NCBI GenBank assembly: GCA_000507305.1 | Contig: DF241067.1 | Location: 26,666 to 90,665 of the forward strand | DNA: 64,000 bases | Source of the DNA: Breviolum minutum Mf 1.05b.01 | Lineage: Eukaryota; Sar; Dinophyceae; Suessiales; Symbiodiniaceae | Reading direction: 5' to 3' | In this document: positions 14,001-26,300 of the stretch, piece by piece | Layout of the letters: each line of letters begins with the position of its first letter | How positions within the stretch are numbered: the stretch's first letter is position 1 | Position numbers and translations under genes: made by a program | The notes under the pieces: generated by a model | Told to the model about the DNA's origin: nothing | The model's input: only the letters and a program-made list of their open reading frames with translations | Databases searched by the model: none

Positions 14001-15604
14001 GCCGTCATCCTGGTGGTGACGAGCCATCATCCTGGAGGGTAGATCCAACTTATACTTTATTACCCTGGAATCCCTGATCATTCCGGTTCCCTCTATCTTT
14101 GGAGCTAAGGGTTATTAGGTTCAAAAGTTATACTGTACCCCAAAAAATAAGTGGCGATTTTTTCGGGCTATTTTCCTGGTAGGAATAAGCCATCCAGGTA
14201 TCCAGTGTTGGGTTTAGAAGTTGCTTCCTTCTAAGACTATAAAAAAAAGTCCTGGTGGTTTAGGTTGAGATTATCCTGGGACGGTCACGGGTGTCAGCAT
14301 CCTGGGTGGGTGAACCCGGGTGAAGCTGTGTTTTCCCGGTTGGAACGACGAACGGCAAATCTCCAACGTTGGAAGGACAAAAATTTGGCACCTGGTGTTG
14401 ACCTTTCTGCCATTGCGCGACAGACACCAGGCGCACCTTTGGGATGGTTGTGTTTAAGAAACCTGCCGTTCAGAATTGAGGAATCTTTGCTTGCTTTTTT
14501 GACTTCAGAAAAAAAGTAAACTGCTTTTTGTGATTTTATGTTTGAGATGAGATAGTTTCTAGGTTGACAGGTTTATGCCTTCCTGTTTCCGAGTTGGTAA
14601 CGATGAAAAACCAACTGCGTTGATTGTTTCCTGTTTCTCGCTGGGTGGGACCATCAACTTTGGGTTTTGCAACCCGCCAGTAAAAAAAAGTCGATTAACG
14701 AATTGCAGTTTCCAGAGTTTCCCAGGCAAATGATGGGGCATTTCACGGTGCGGGGTAGGAAGATGCAGATCTTAAATCAGATTGACATACACTCCCCCAA
14801 AACTAACATAGCACGATGAAAAACCAACTGGGTTGATAGTTTCCTGTTTCTTGCTGGGTGGGACCATCAACTTTGGGTTTTGCAACCCGCCAGTAAAAAA
14901 AAAGTCGATTAACGAATTGCAGTTTCCAGAGTTTCGCAGGCAAATGATGGGGCATTTCACGGTGCGGGGTAGGAAGATGCAGATCTTGAATGAGATTGAC
15001 ATACACTCCCCCAAAACTAACATAGCCCCTAAAAATGGATGGTTGGAAGGCTACTTCCCTCTTAAGAGGGCTTATTTTCAGGGGTTATGTTCCTTTCAGG
15101 GAGGGTATCAATCAAGATTCGGTGATGTACACTGATCATTTGTATCAGGTAATCGTTAGTTGGTACTTTGGGCTGGAGGTATGAAAATCTGGAATCTATT
15201 GACTATTGCTTCGGGGCTTGGGGGGGATGCCTAGAATGTCAAGCAAAGTTGTGTTGTGGTATAGGGTCTTGGGTGTTTTACCTTTTTACCCATAGAGGAT
15301 GATGGGAGTACCAGTAAGATCATATCCTCAGCCAACCACACCCTACATAGTGCATCCATGACATGGAACATCCGTTTTTATTTTTTTCTTCATCCAACCC
15401 AGANNNNNNNNNNNNNNNNNNNNNNNNNNNNNNNNNNNNNNNNNNNNNNNNNNNNNNNNNNNNNNNNNNNNNNNNNNNNNNNNNNNNNNNNNNNNNNNNN
15501 NNNNNNNNNNNNNNNNNNNNNNNNNNNNNNNNNNNNNNNNNNNNNNNNNNNNTTTGTTGTTGTTGTTGTTGTTGTTGTCGTTGTCGTTGTCGTTGTCGTT
15601 GTGG

Positions 15605-15681
<77 letters not shown>

Positions 15682-18600
15682 GCACTTTCAAGGTATGTCT
15701 GGTGCAGATCTTGCGAATCTCTTGAACGAGGGCGCCATTGTGGCCGCTCGGCAGAACAAGGCTGAGATTGATGCGGAGGACATTGCCAACGCGTTGGAGA
15801 GGATTGCCATTGGCTTGGAGAAGAAGGATGTTGCTTGGACATATCCGGAAGTGAGCAATTAGAAACAAGTACCCTGGTTGTTTAGGGTATATACTGGTAG
15901 GGGGATATGATATACTGCCCAGTTATATGGGGATTATAATAAACCATTACAAGGATCCCTATTAAACAACCATTATAAGGGAAAGTAAGAGTTTTTTTTT
16001 CGTGGCTCAAGTAGGGAAAATGGGAAAAACCACAGTGTTGATTTGGATTCTTTCTTCAACCAGCAAACCAGCAACAAAAACATCAAAACTGAATCAAAAC
16101 CCTTAAATTAAGGGGGGGGCTGTTCTTTCGGGGAGGGGGTGGCTGGAACCCTGGGTGTTTCCCTAAAGATTCCGAACAGGGAGCAGCCAATGGGAATCAC
16201 CTTTTCCCCCCTCCGGTCAGCTCGGTGACACTTGGTATTTCCTTTTCGGATTTTGGTAGATTGAGAAACTCGCAATTTGAGCACTATATAGTGTGTTTTA
16301 TCAAAGACGCTCACATGGCAATATGTGATCTTTTGTGGAGCATTTCATGAATAGCCCAGCAGCACCAGGAGTTTTACGATTCATATTGATTCTTGTGATA
16401 AAAAAGATGTTGTTCGCTTCAACAATGTTCCTTCAACCAATCCCAGTGGTTGAACAATGCCTTCTTGAGTGGCCTATTGAGGGGTAGTTCCCTTGATTTT
16501 AACGACCTTTGTTCAGTGGAAAATATTCAAGATCGCTCTGGTTGAAAGGGGCCTCAACTGTCCATGACGGTTGAGAGGATACAGGAGTATGGAGTTGGTT
16601 GAAGTTTTTTTTTTTTGTGCTTGGTGTCTCGGCTTCTTCCAAAAGGCTGTGATGAGCGAGAAGAAAAAGAAGTTAGTGGCATACCACGAGGCCGGCCACG
16701 CCATCTTGGGCGCCTTGGATTTTGAGAAATGGATGAGCTTTGATGAGGGATTGCTCGAAGGGTTGAGGTTTGTGAATGGATTCGTTGGGTGAATCAACAA
16801 CAGGTGACATAAGAAACACAATGTGGGTTCGCAACAAGTCGCAGAATCTGATATTTTGAAAGCTGGTGGCTTCCGTCTTTTGTTTTCCTAAATGTTATCT
16901 CCTGCCCCCCCAAAAAAACGGAAGCAAACCTCACAATTGAAGAAACAAATTCAGACCAGGGGAAGGATGTGCGATGGTTTCGTTTGGGGTTTTCAAACTC
17001 TCAGGTGCCCAGCCGTTCATTTTCCCGGGTGTAACCCCGATAAGTCGGAACTCCAAAGAGCGAAAAAACCCAAGGTGCCTTGATGAATGACTACGACGTG
17101 GTGGCTAAGATTAGTATCGTCCCACGTGGACCGGCGGGTGGCGTCACGATCTTCATGCCATCAGAGGAACGTTTAAACTCCGGGCTTTACTCCAAGGAGC
17201 TGCTCTGAGACCAGAGGGAATCGAAGTTTGAGAGTCTACACCCGGGAAGATTAACATGGAACCTGAGAATACACCTCTGGAAAAGGAAAAACATCTGAAC
17301 CCAACCATCATTTTCAGGTTCGAGCTGTTGATCTTCGGGGGTGTAGAAGTTGAAATCAATCTTAGGATTTTTTATGAAGAGATTGATTGAACAAATAAAG
17401 GTCCTATAGAAAAAATTGGATGTATCTCTTGGGGTGGGATTTAAAGGGTGTAAATTTCATTGAGGTGAAAATTGATTCATAGATTTGATGAAGGTAGATG
17501 GGTTGAGGAAGGCCACATTTTGATATGGGGGTTTCCTGAAATGGTGGTACCCAACAACTATTGGTTTTCCATGGTTTTCCTACTAAAAATGACCATTTTG
17601 GTTCTTTTGGGGTGTTTTGGGGGTACCACCATTTAGGAAACACCCATATACATCTTCCTTGTAACACTCTCAACACTTCATGCCATTGTATACCCACCAG
17701 AAACGAGTGTAGTGATGATAGAGCTGGTTGGGTAAAGAATGCAAAATCACTTCGTTGCTGTCTCCAGATTCAAAATTTGATGCTCTCAAAGCAGATGTTT
17801 GACATTCATTTCTTGAGAAACTCCAGGAGTTTTTCCCTTGGGAAGATGCCCCATCGGCAACAAAAATAACCCTAACAGTCTGCTGACTTCAAGACCTCAT
17901 CAATACTGGATGTTACTGGAATAGCGAGGGGGGCTTGATATACTGTTGATGGAAGAAATCCTGCAACAGTTGATATGGTAAATATCCCATTATTTACAAG
18001 GTTTCATTTATGTTGGGTGGTGCAGGATTTCTTCCATCAACAGTAGCAAGATTTCGAAAGACGGAGAATCGGCTTCTTTGCAACAAATTGATGAAACTCC
18101 CTTGTTAGGGTTTTTCTTTGCACGTGTTTCCGAAGCTTAGGGGCTATCCTTCCTAAAGCTAAGCTTCACTTGATATCAACATGACTATCCACATGCAGAT
18201 TCGAAAAAAAAAGGCACTGGCGAGTCCGAATTTCACCTTTCAAAAGGGTAGTTTAGTCGAACAAAATCCCCTATCAGGTCCCAGCATTTCAAGAGTTTGG
18301 TGGATAGTCTGACATAAAAATTCACTCAGATTGATTGGAAGAATGTTTTAATTTTCACAACCAACGGTGATTTCCAGAACTTCCAGAAAGCAAATGTTAT
18401 TTTTCCATGGAGCACTTCATTGATTTCTTGGGGATTTCCATCAACAAAAACCGCGTGTATGATAACCCCTATGATACTTCCCAATCACGAATATCACCAT
18501 GATTTTCCTCCAGAGCTTCCATACCAGGAGTTCTTGGAGAACCGCATGTGTGTAGCTTTGGGAGGTCGCATTGCAGCACCTTGGCTGAGGGAGTTTTGAA

Positions 18601-20123
18601 GCGATTACACTCCCTGAAACTAACAGTTTGCCCCTGAAAAATGGTGGCCAAGGAAGACGATCCGCCTTTCCTGTTGGGGTCCGGTAACTTTTCACGGGCG
18701 AGCTGTTAAACTTCTGGGGGGTTATATGATGGTTTTGAAATCATGGTCACAAATCTGTGGTTTATCAGAAGTTTAGTACTATGAGACTGCAGGTTTGTGA
18801 CCATGTTGATCATCCAATCATTAGCCTCATTCAGATGGGCACCCCCAAGAAAGTGGATGATAAGCGACTAAGGACTTTGTCAATGAGGCAAGTGTCAGTT
18901 ACTTTATTTTGCTCTTCAACTGATAGTCTATGATCAGCGTTCCATTGGGAAGGGGGATTTATTTTTTTTGATTTTGCAGTTGACAAGTGATTGTTGAACA
19001 TCGGCGTTCCAGCCTGAAGAGCTATGGCAAGCACACCTAGGTGCATCTTAGGTGTGCCTTGTAGTTCTACTGGGAAACCCCACATCTTTTACCATCAGGC
19101 GTATCTTTTGGATTCGATGGTTACTGAGTTGGTGGTTGGCTGAACCACCTCCCGAACTATTGCCTGAGTTCTGCGGGCTGATGTGGCGCCATCTAGCTGA
19201 CCTCACCCCCCAGAAAAAAGAGTAGTTTCCAACAAAATCTGGGGAGAGGGGTTTTGGAAGATTTCAGGGAGCTCCCATTTGGATACGCATAGGGATCAGG
19301 GAGACAGAATTGAACTCTGAACTTGTTGCGGGTTTCTGCAGTTTACTAAGAGCACTATGGGGGGCAATGGCCAATCTTTAAATGTTTGGGAATTGTTGTT
19401 ACTATTCCCAATATTTATACGAAAAATACGTATTAAACAATCGGCCTGATCAGTGGCCACAAGACCCAGTACACAGCACAACTACTGTTGATGGAAGAAA
19501 TCCTGCACCACCTGGGATGTATAAAACCTTGCAAATAATGGGATAAACTACCAACCTCAACAGGTGAGTTTACCGGATTTCTGAACCATCAACAGTATTA
19601 CCCATATCCCCAAAGGTAGATCTTGACAACTGGATATCTAGACACTAAAGAAAAGTGGCCTTTGCCTCACATGTTCAGGAAACGGCCCTGTAGATGTTTG
19701 TGTTGATGTTATATTGATTGGGAAAAGGTATGGTTTCAATACCAAAGCTGGTGTATCTATGATCAAATCACCTTTTTTGTTATTCGAGATGGGTTTTTCC
19801 GCATCCATGGCTTCGCCCCTTTCCAAAACCGACTCAGAACCACCTCAAGGTCAGGAAAACCCAACCCCCTACAGCATGGGAATAACAGAGTCTCCTAAGC
19901 ATCAAAAACTATTCCTTCTTTGATGGACTCCTTTTGAAGATGCTTCTCAGGAAGAGATCATCAATGGTCGTGACAATGTGACCACTGGTGCTTCCAATGA
20001 CTTCCAGCAGTGCACACAGGTGAGTTTTTTTTGTTAAGGGGGGTTTCAAGGATCCATGTGGGGGAGAGGTGGTAATACAGGCGGAGAATGGTGAATGACT
20101 TCTGATGATGACGACTTCTCATC

Positions 20124-20166
<43 letters not shown>

Positions 20167-20292
20167 GTACATCCAAGCAGGCCGGTTTCCTGAAAAGTTA
20201 CACCAACTTTTTCTGTCAGGTGGCCAAGCAGATGGTCATGACCTTGGGAATGTCTCCTGAAGTGGGTCAACGTCTCCTGGGAGGTGGGTCGA

Positions 20293-20350
<58 letters not shown>

Positions 20351-20351
20351 G

Positions 20352-20386
<35 letters not shown>

Positions 20387-23300
20387 GGATGATTTCAAAA
20401 ATGTCAGTTCAGAAATGGGTGAATTTGATTTTGTGAAAGGAACAAAAATCGCCCTTTTCTCCAGGCAAAAGTGTTTTTTGACGCTTTCACCTCATTGAAA
20501 AACCAGTGCTTTCAAAACCACTTCTTTCGCAACCTTCCCAACATTTTGCACAGCTCCCTCCAGCAGTCCGACATCCAAATTTTACACGTATTTAATTTGC
20601 ACAACTTTTCAACCCAAAAATCGGGGCGATACTCCACCTCATTCGCAGGGACAGGTGAGATGACATAGATGATAGATTTAGGTTCATAGGTGATAACACT
20701 TAAACCAAAGTCTCAACTTTGATAGTTTTTTTCTTTTTAGTTTTTTTTGACATTAAACAAAAACATATCCTGCTTGAACATCTAGTTGGCTGAAGGGACA
20801 GAGGTGCAAAAGGGCCATGGGCCACCCCTTATCACTTGGGTGTTTTTTTTGAAGCTCGAGGCTCAAACCTCCCAGGGGTGAGCTTGCCCCAGCTGATTGA
20901 GCTGTTCCGTTCACTCAGTGTTGCCATGGACAAGAGGATTCTGGAATTTGACTATAGTCCGGATTTGAAAGACTATGCACCTGGAAGAACTGTGTGTGTG
21001 GTTTCAACAGTTGTCAGCCTCGATGTTCATCAGCAATGTCATCGAATGGCGACAGTTCCAAATGGACAACATTTCAGATACTTGGGTAAAATACCGGAGG
21101 GAATGGCGTCGCACAGCCTTTTGCTGGTGAAGATCGAACGTGCAGGGGTGGTTCCGACTCTGAAGCAGACAGAAGAATCAATGTGCCTGAGTCATCCGCA
21201 ATGCACATGGGAAAGCAATTGTGACCTCATTGAGTTTTGTGCAGGAATGGGAGCATTGGGACAAGGGGCGTTGGCAGCACAATTTGTCCCTAGGGTGGCG
21301 GTTGAATTGCGTCCAACTTTGGCAAAACTGTATGCAGCTAATAGCTCAGCAAGTGTCATTGTGGGCGACATCACAGAGTTTGAGACGATCAAGAAAGTGT
21401 ATGAAGCACACCCCAAGAGTGCAACGATTTCTGCAGGGATATCATGTCAGCCATACTCCAAGTTGGGTGATGAAAAGTCAGGTCGTGATTCACGAGCAAG
21501 CACATTACCTGCAACATTGGCAGCGGCGCATTACCTGAGAGCAGTTGTGGTAATCCTAGAGTGTGTTGCACCAGCAGGAGAAGATGCATATGTGAGATGG
21601 CATGTAGAGCAATTTTGTCGAAGGACGAATTTTTCCTGCAGTGAGATTGTCATTGACCTCCAAGAAGTTTGGCCATGCAAAAGAAAGAGGTGGTGGTGTG
21701 TCCTATCGGCACCGGCATTGGGCAAACTTGAGTTGCAAAGTTTTTTCCCCATGAAAGACCTTGAGAGTATTCGACATGTGATGCCGAGTATCAAAGCATG
21801 GCCAAAGCATGAGGAAAGTCAGCTTCGTCTCACACCAATTGAAACAGAAGCATTTGCTGGTGTTTCTGGGACACCATCCAGTTATTGCATCAATCTGAAA
21901 AGTGTTTTGCCGTGCGCCCTGCATGCATGGGGTGCACAACTCACCCCATGCCCATGCGGCTGTCGAGAAGTTCCATTCTCCAGAGACAGACTGGTCAACA
22001 GAGGCCTTTATGGAGTCCTCGCATTGTCTAAGGACAGCACAGCAACACATGAAGGAGCCCACTATCGACATCTGCATCCAGCAGAAGCAGCTGCCCTTTG
22101 TGGGTTAGACCCAGTGCTCACATGGGATCCGCATCAAAGATTGGTGTTAGGGGCGATAGGACAGTTAGCAAGCCCACTACAGGCATTTTGGGTGTGCATG
22201 CAAGTTCAACAGTTGTTCCAAGTCGCCCAATTTGGAGAAACATGCATTCGTCTTAGGAAAGCATTTGGTTTGTACAGGGCTTGGTTGTTGGCAAGGGCTG
22301 AGATGGTATGGGAAAACGAGAACCAAAAAGTGTTGCCTTCCCCCACACTTGAACAAGCACAGATGTGGAAGCCAGTTGTGACAGCAAGGATTGACCAGCT
22401 TGTAAATGCAGACCGAAATATTGAGCAGTGTGCTGATCAGATTGCAAATGTGCAAGCGGAGCTTCAAAAGAAAAGTCTTCCTTTGGGGTTGGAGCAAGTC
22501 GAGGCAGTTGGTGAAGAATGGTTGAAATCTGTTGAAGACCTCACAAGTATGCAGGTAGCAATTCCGTCACCCCCAAGTGAATCAAGTAAGGAGCTTGAAA
22601 GTGTTAGGTCACCAACGTCGGTTGTGTCATCAGCAGCCAGTGAAACCATCGTCATAAAGATCACCACCCAAGTTGGAGAACAACCAGTAGTCACTGCAGC
22701 ATATACAGGGATCACTGTTCAGCAAATTGTTGAAGCTGAGATGAGCATTGGGGATTGGCATAGTAGTCATTCCAAGATTGTCATTTGTGATGAAGATGGT
22801 AATGTCATGTCCCCAAAGTCACCGGTCATGCATGATGTTCACCTTTTTGTTGAAGAATCCGTCACAGAGGACATGGTTGATTGTGGCAATGAAAACCCCA
22901 TCCCATCATTGTGTAACAATCAGATTGGAAAAGATGAGCATGCCATTGGGTCCAGCTATGCCTCACCATTGACACAACTCAAAGGACAGGCATTCCTTCG
23001 TTTAAAACCACCACAGGTCAGCAGTGAATCGCAAGTTCAATCCCTTCGTGCACAAAAGCAGCTTGCCACTGATCGTTGTGTCATGCTGGATCATCAGGGC
23101 ATGATTTGGGGTGATGATGAAATTGTGTGGCATCTTCAGAGGATTCAAGGCACATGTAAGAAAGAGATGCTTGATCAAGAAATGAATGATGAAATCCCGG
23201 CCTGGATTGACCCTTTGCTCTTCCAAGGCTGGGTATTTCACAATGATGTTTGCGAGGTCAAACAATGGCATAAGTCTAGAGACAATCCAAGTCTGTTCTT

Positions 23301-26300
23301 TACAGTTGCCATTAACCAAAGCCATTGGATCCCAGTGATTTTCCGCATTCAAGACAAAGTGTTTTCGATTTCCTTTTTGCAGACATGGCCAGTTGATTTG
23401 CAATTCGTGAAGCAAGTTGCCAACATCCTCACAGAATCATTCGAGTGTACTTCGTGTGCGATGCATCCAGTCCAAATTCCATCGGTGCCGGAAAGTTGTG
23501 GAACAGCGGCAATTTTGTTCTTGGAGGAATTTTTGCTTGTCAGTCCCACACCAGAACACATTGACTATCCGGAAATGCACAGTCACTATCGTGCCATGTT
23601 TTGTGAAGCCTTGAAGACATGTACACTGGCATCACACCCATGGATGTGGGGTGCAGGTAAAGAAGAAGTAACTCAAGCTCAAGACGAGCTTATGTCAGTT
23701 CTGAAAGCACATGGTGTCCCACAAGAAGAAATTCGCAGTCGTGCACAGAAAGCAGTGTCAGTAATTGGAGCACAGCCGATCATCACAGCATGTCAGGGCA
23801 AGACACCATGGCGTTCGTTGAAAGCACTAGGAAACAACAGCAACTTCAAATTTGTGTTGCCTGATGAACTTCAAATCCAAATTCAGGCAAGGGCTGGAAA
23901 AGATGCGATTGGGAATCCTGGGAAAAAAGGCAAAGGACAAAAAGGTTCTAGCAAAGAACCTCCCATTGAGATTGACCCATCCAAATTGAGCCTTCCCGAA
24001 GGACTCTTTTGTTGTGTTGTACCACAAATTGCCCATCAACAAATTGGGCCAGTGGCAGAAGGTGTTGCAATCATGACAGCATTGGAGGCAGAACCATACC
24101 TTCGTGCAAGCAAGGTTGTGTCAACGAATCCACTTGCCATTCTTGTCCTTAACGCACCATCCGCTAAATTGTGTACAACGTTGTTGCATACGCCTGTAAC
24201 AGTGCCAGCAAGATGTGTGATAAACCAAGAACCGTTGTTAATTGAAGCAACACTAGTTCAGTTAGGGTCTAAGAAAATTGAACGTGCAGCAAAGAAATCA
24301 CATGCAGACTTTGAAGCAGTACACGTCGCAACGTTGAAATTTGTTGTGTACCGTGATGAAGTCCCCATCCCATGGGAACAATTTGGACAGGGACCAGTAA
24401 AGTATTTGCTTCATCACCTGCCGATGCTGAAACTTTGCCTTGAGAAGCATTGCACATGTGCAGCATGGCATAATGAAGAAGGTGTTGCAGTGCATTCAGT
24501 AATTGTCGATGTTTGGAGAAGGCAGTTTATGAGGAAAGGATACAAACCAGACAACATGACAACTGCATCAATGTTTGCCGTGTGTGTCAGAGTGCCCATG
24601 TGTTTGAAAGATAGGATCATTGAAACAAGTGGCACAGCTGGCATCTATGTAGAACCAAGGAGTTTGGATGCAAGAGAAGTAGATTCCACTTATGCAGTAG
24701 TCTGGGTTCCAAAAGCTGATCGCAAAACGGTTCTTCACTTGAAGCAAACAAACCCAGTAGCGACAAGCATTGTTCGTTCAGATGATCGTTGGGGCCTAAG
24801 AGTGTTGTCATCACAGGCGCAAGCATTGCATTCCAGTGTACGTCCAGAAGCCGTGTTCCTTTCACAAGGGCCACGAATGAAATTCACTGTGGCACCGGTT
24901 CCTTATGGAACCGACAGAAGATCTCTCAGCACTGCACTCAAAGCCATTGGGTGGGAAGCGAAGCCAGTTCAACCCACAGGAGCAGTTGATGGTGGTCGAG
25001 GCAACGTGTGGTCGGTGTTAGCAACAGAACATCCACCTACAAATATAGTAACCATGGGACATGGAGACATGGTCATTGCTACAGTCACGGTGTCCACAGG
25101 AGACAAGGAAGACAAGAGAAAGCCATTAGCGACATCCAACACATTGTCGTTGTGCGGTCAAGTCAGCCAGAAAACAGGAAATCATGACCCTTGGACAGTC
25201 CGGGACCCTTGGCAGTCCTACAATCCTACCAAAAGTGCTGCGAATGTCAGTCCACCAGAAGCTTCAGCTTCCTTGAAGCAACTTGAATCCAAAATTGAGC
25301 AAGCAGTTCTTGCACGCATCCCTACGCATGCTGCAGTTCCAATGGAACAAGATGACATGCCTGAGAGAGTTGACTATCTCGAGAAACAAATCCAGACACT
25401 CATGCACAAGCAACAACAGCTTGAGGGAACAGTCAGTGATCATCATATTCAGCAAAGTGCGCAACTTTCACAGCTGCAGGGGCAACTTAATGCACAAGGC
25501 CAGCATGTGTCAAATCAACTTGCATCGCAGCAGCAAAATATGCAGCAAATGTTCGAAACTCAGATGCAGCAGATTCGTAACTTGCTAAGCAAAAGGCCAA
25601 GATCAGAAGATGGGGAGTGACTAGAGCAAGAAGAAAACATTCCTACGGTTGATCCTGAATCTGGAGGTGGGGAAGACGCATGTCCGGGTGACCGCTGCTG
25701 TTCTGAACTACCGAAGGAGGAAGGTGAGACCTACAAGGAATGGAAAACCAGTTTTGGGGTAGATCAGTGGGGGTATTCGCTGATCAAACGATCCCGATCC
25801 ATGCATTTGTGGTTGGGTTTCTTGTGGGTTTCGATGCTGCATTTCGTTCACAGCAGCATATCAAAGTTCCAGAAGATTGTCGCACGTTGTTGGCATCTTA
25901 ACAATAAGACAGTTTTGGGGTGTAAGGCTTGTTGGGTCAAACAAGTCCATAAAGGTTGTAAGCATAACAATGGAAACAAACAAGAGCTTCTCACATGTGG
26001 TTTGGGCCTGGTGAAAAGACATTGGTTGGCAATCCTGATGTTGTGTTTGGTACATCGAGGGGAAGCAGGTAATCCAGGACCTCAGAATGGCACCGCACCA
26101 GTCTGGACCCTGGGGACGTTTAATCCTAGTGGCTTGAATGGTAAACAACAGATCCTAGCAGAACACCTTGCATTTGGGGATGTTTGGGCCGTTACAGAAA
26201 CACACCTGTCAAGCCGTGCTGCACATTCGTTTAAAAAGGGGTTGAAATCAACGAACAATCCTTTCTCATATTGTGTGTGTGGAAATCCGACTCCTCAACG

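Noticed and set aside
15320..15868. Poly-Gln/poly-Thr/poly-Val/poly-Leu ORFs
   Set aside because: Translations of the (TTG)n repeat and the N gap. Only the exon at 15693-15829 is coding.
15990..16006. T-run followed by CGTGGCTCAAG read as a spliced leader
   Set aside because: The same T-run and GTGGCTCA recur at other family 4 repeat copies with different following bases, so it belongs to the repeat.
16108..16314. Small minus-strand ORF next to a family 4 repeat
   Set aside because: No motif; intron sequence between FtsH exons 17 and 18.
21192..25464. Many minus-strand ORFs of 60-140 codons
   Set aside because: Antisense shadows of the retrotransposon ORFs, without recognisable domains.
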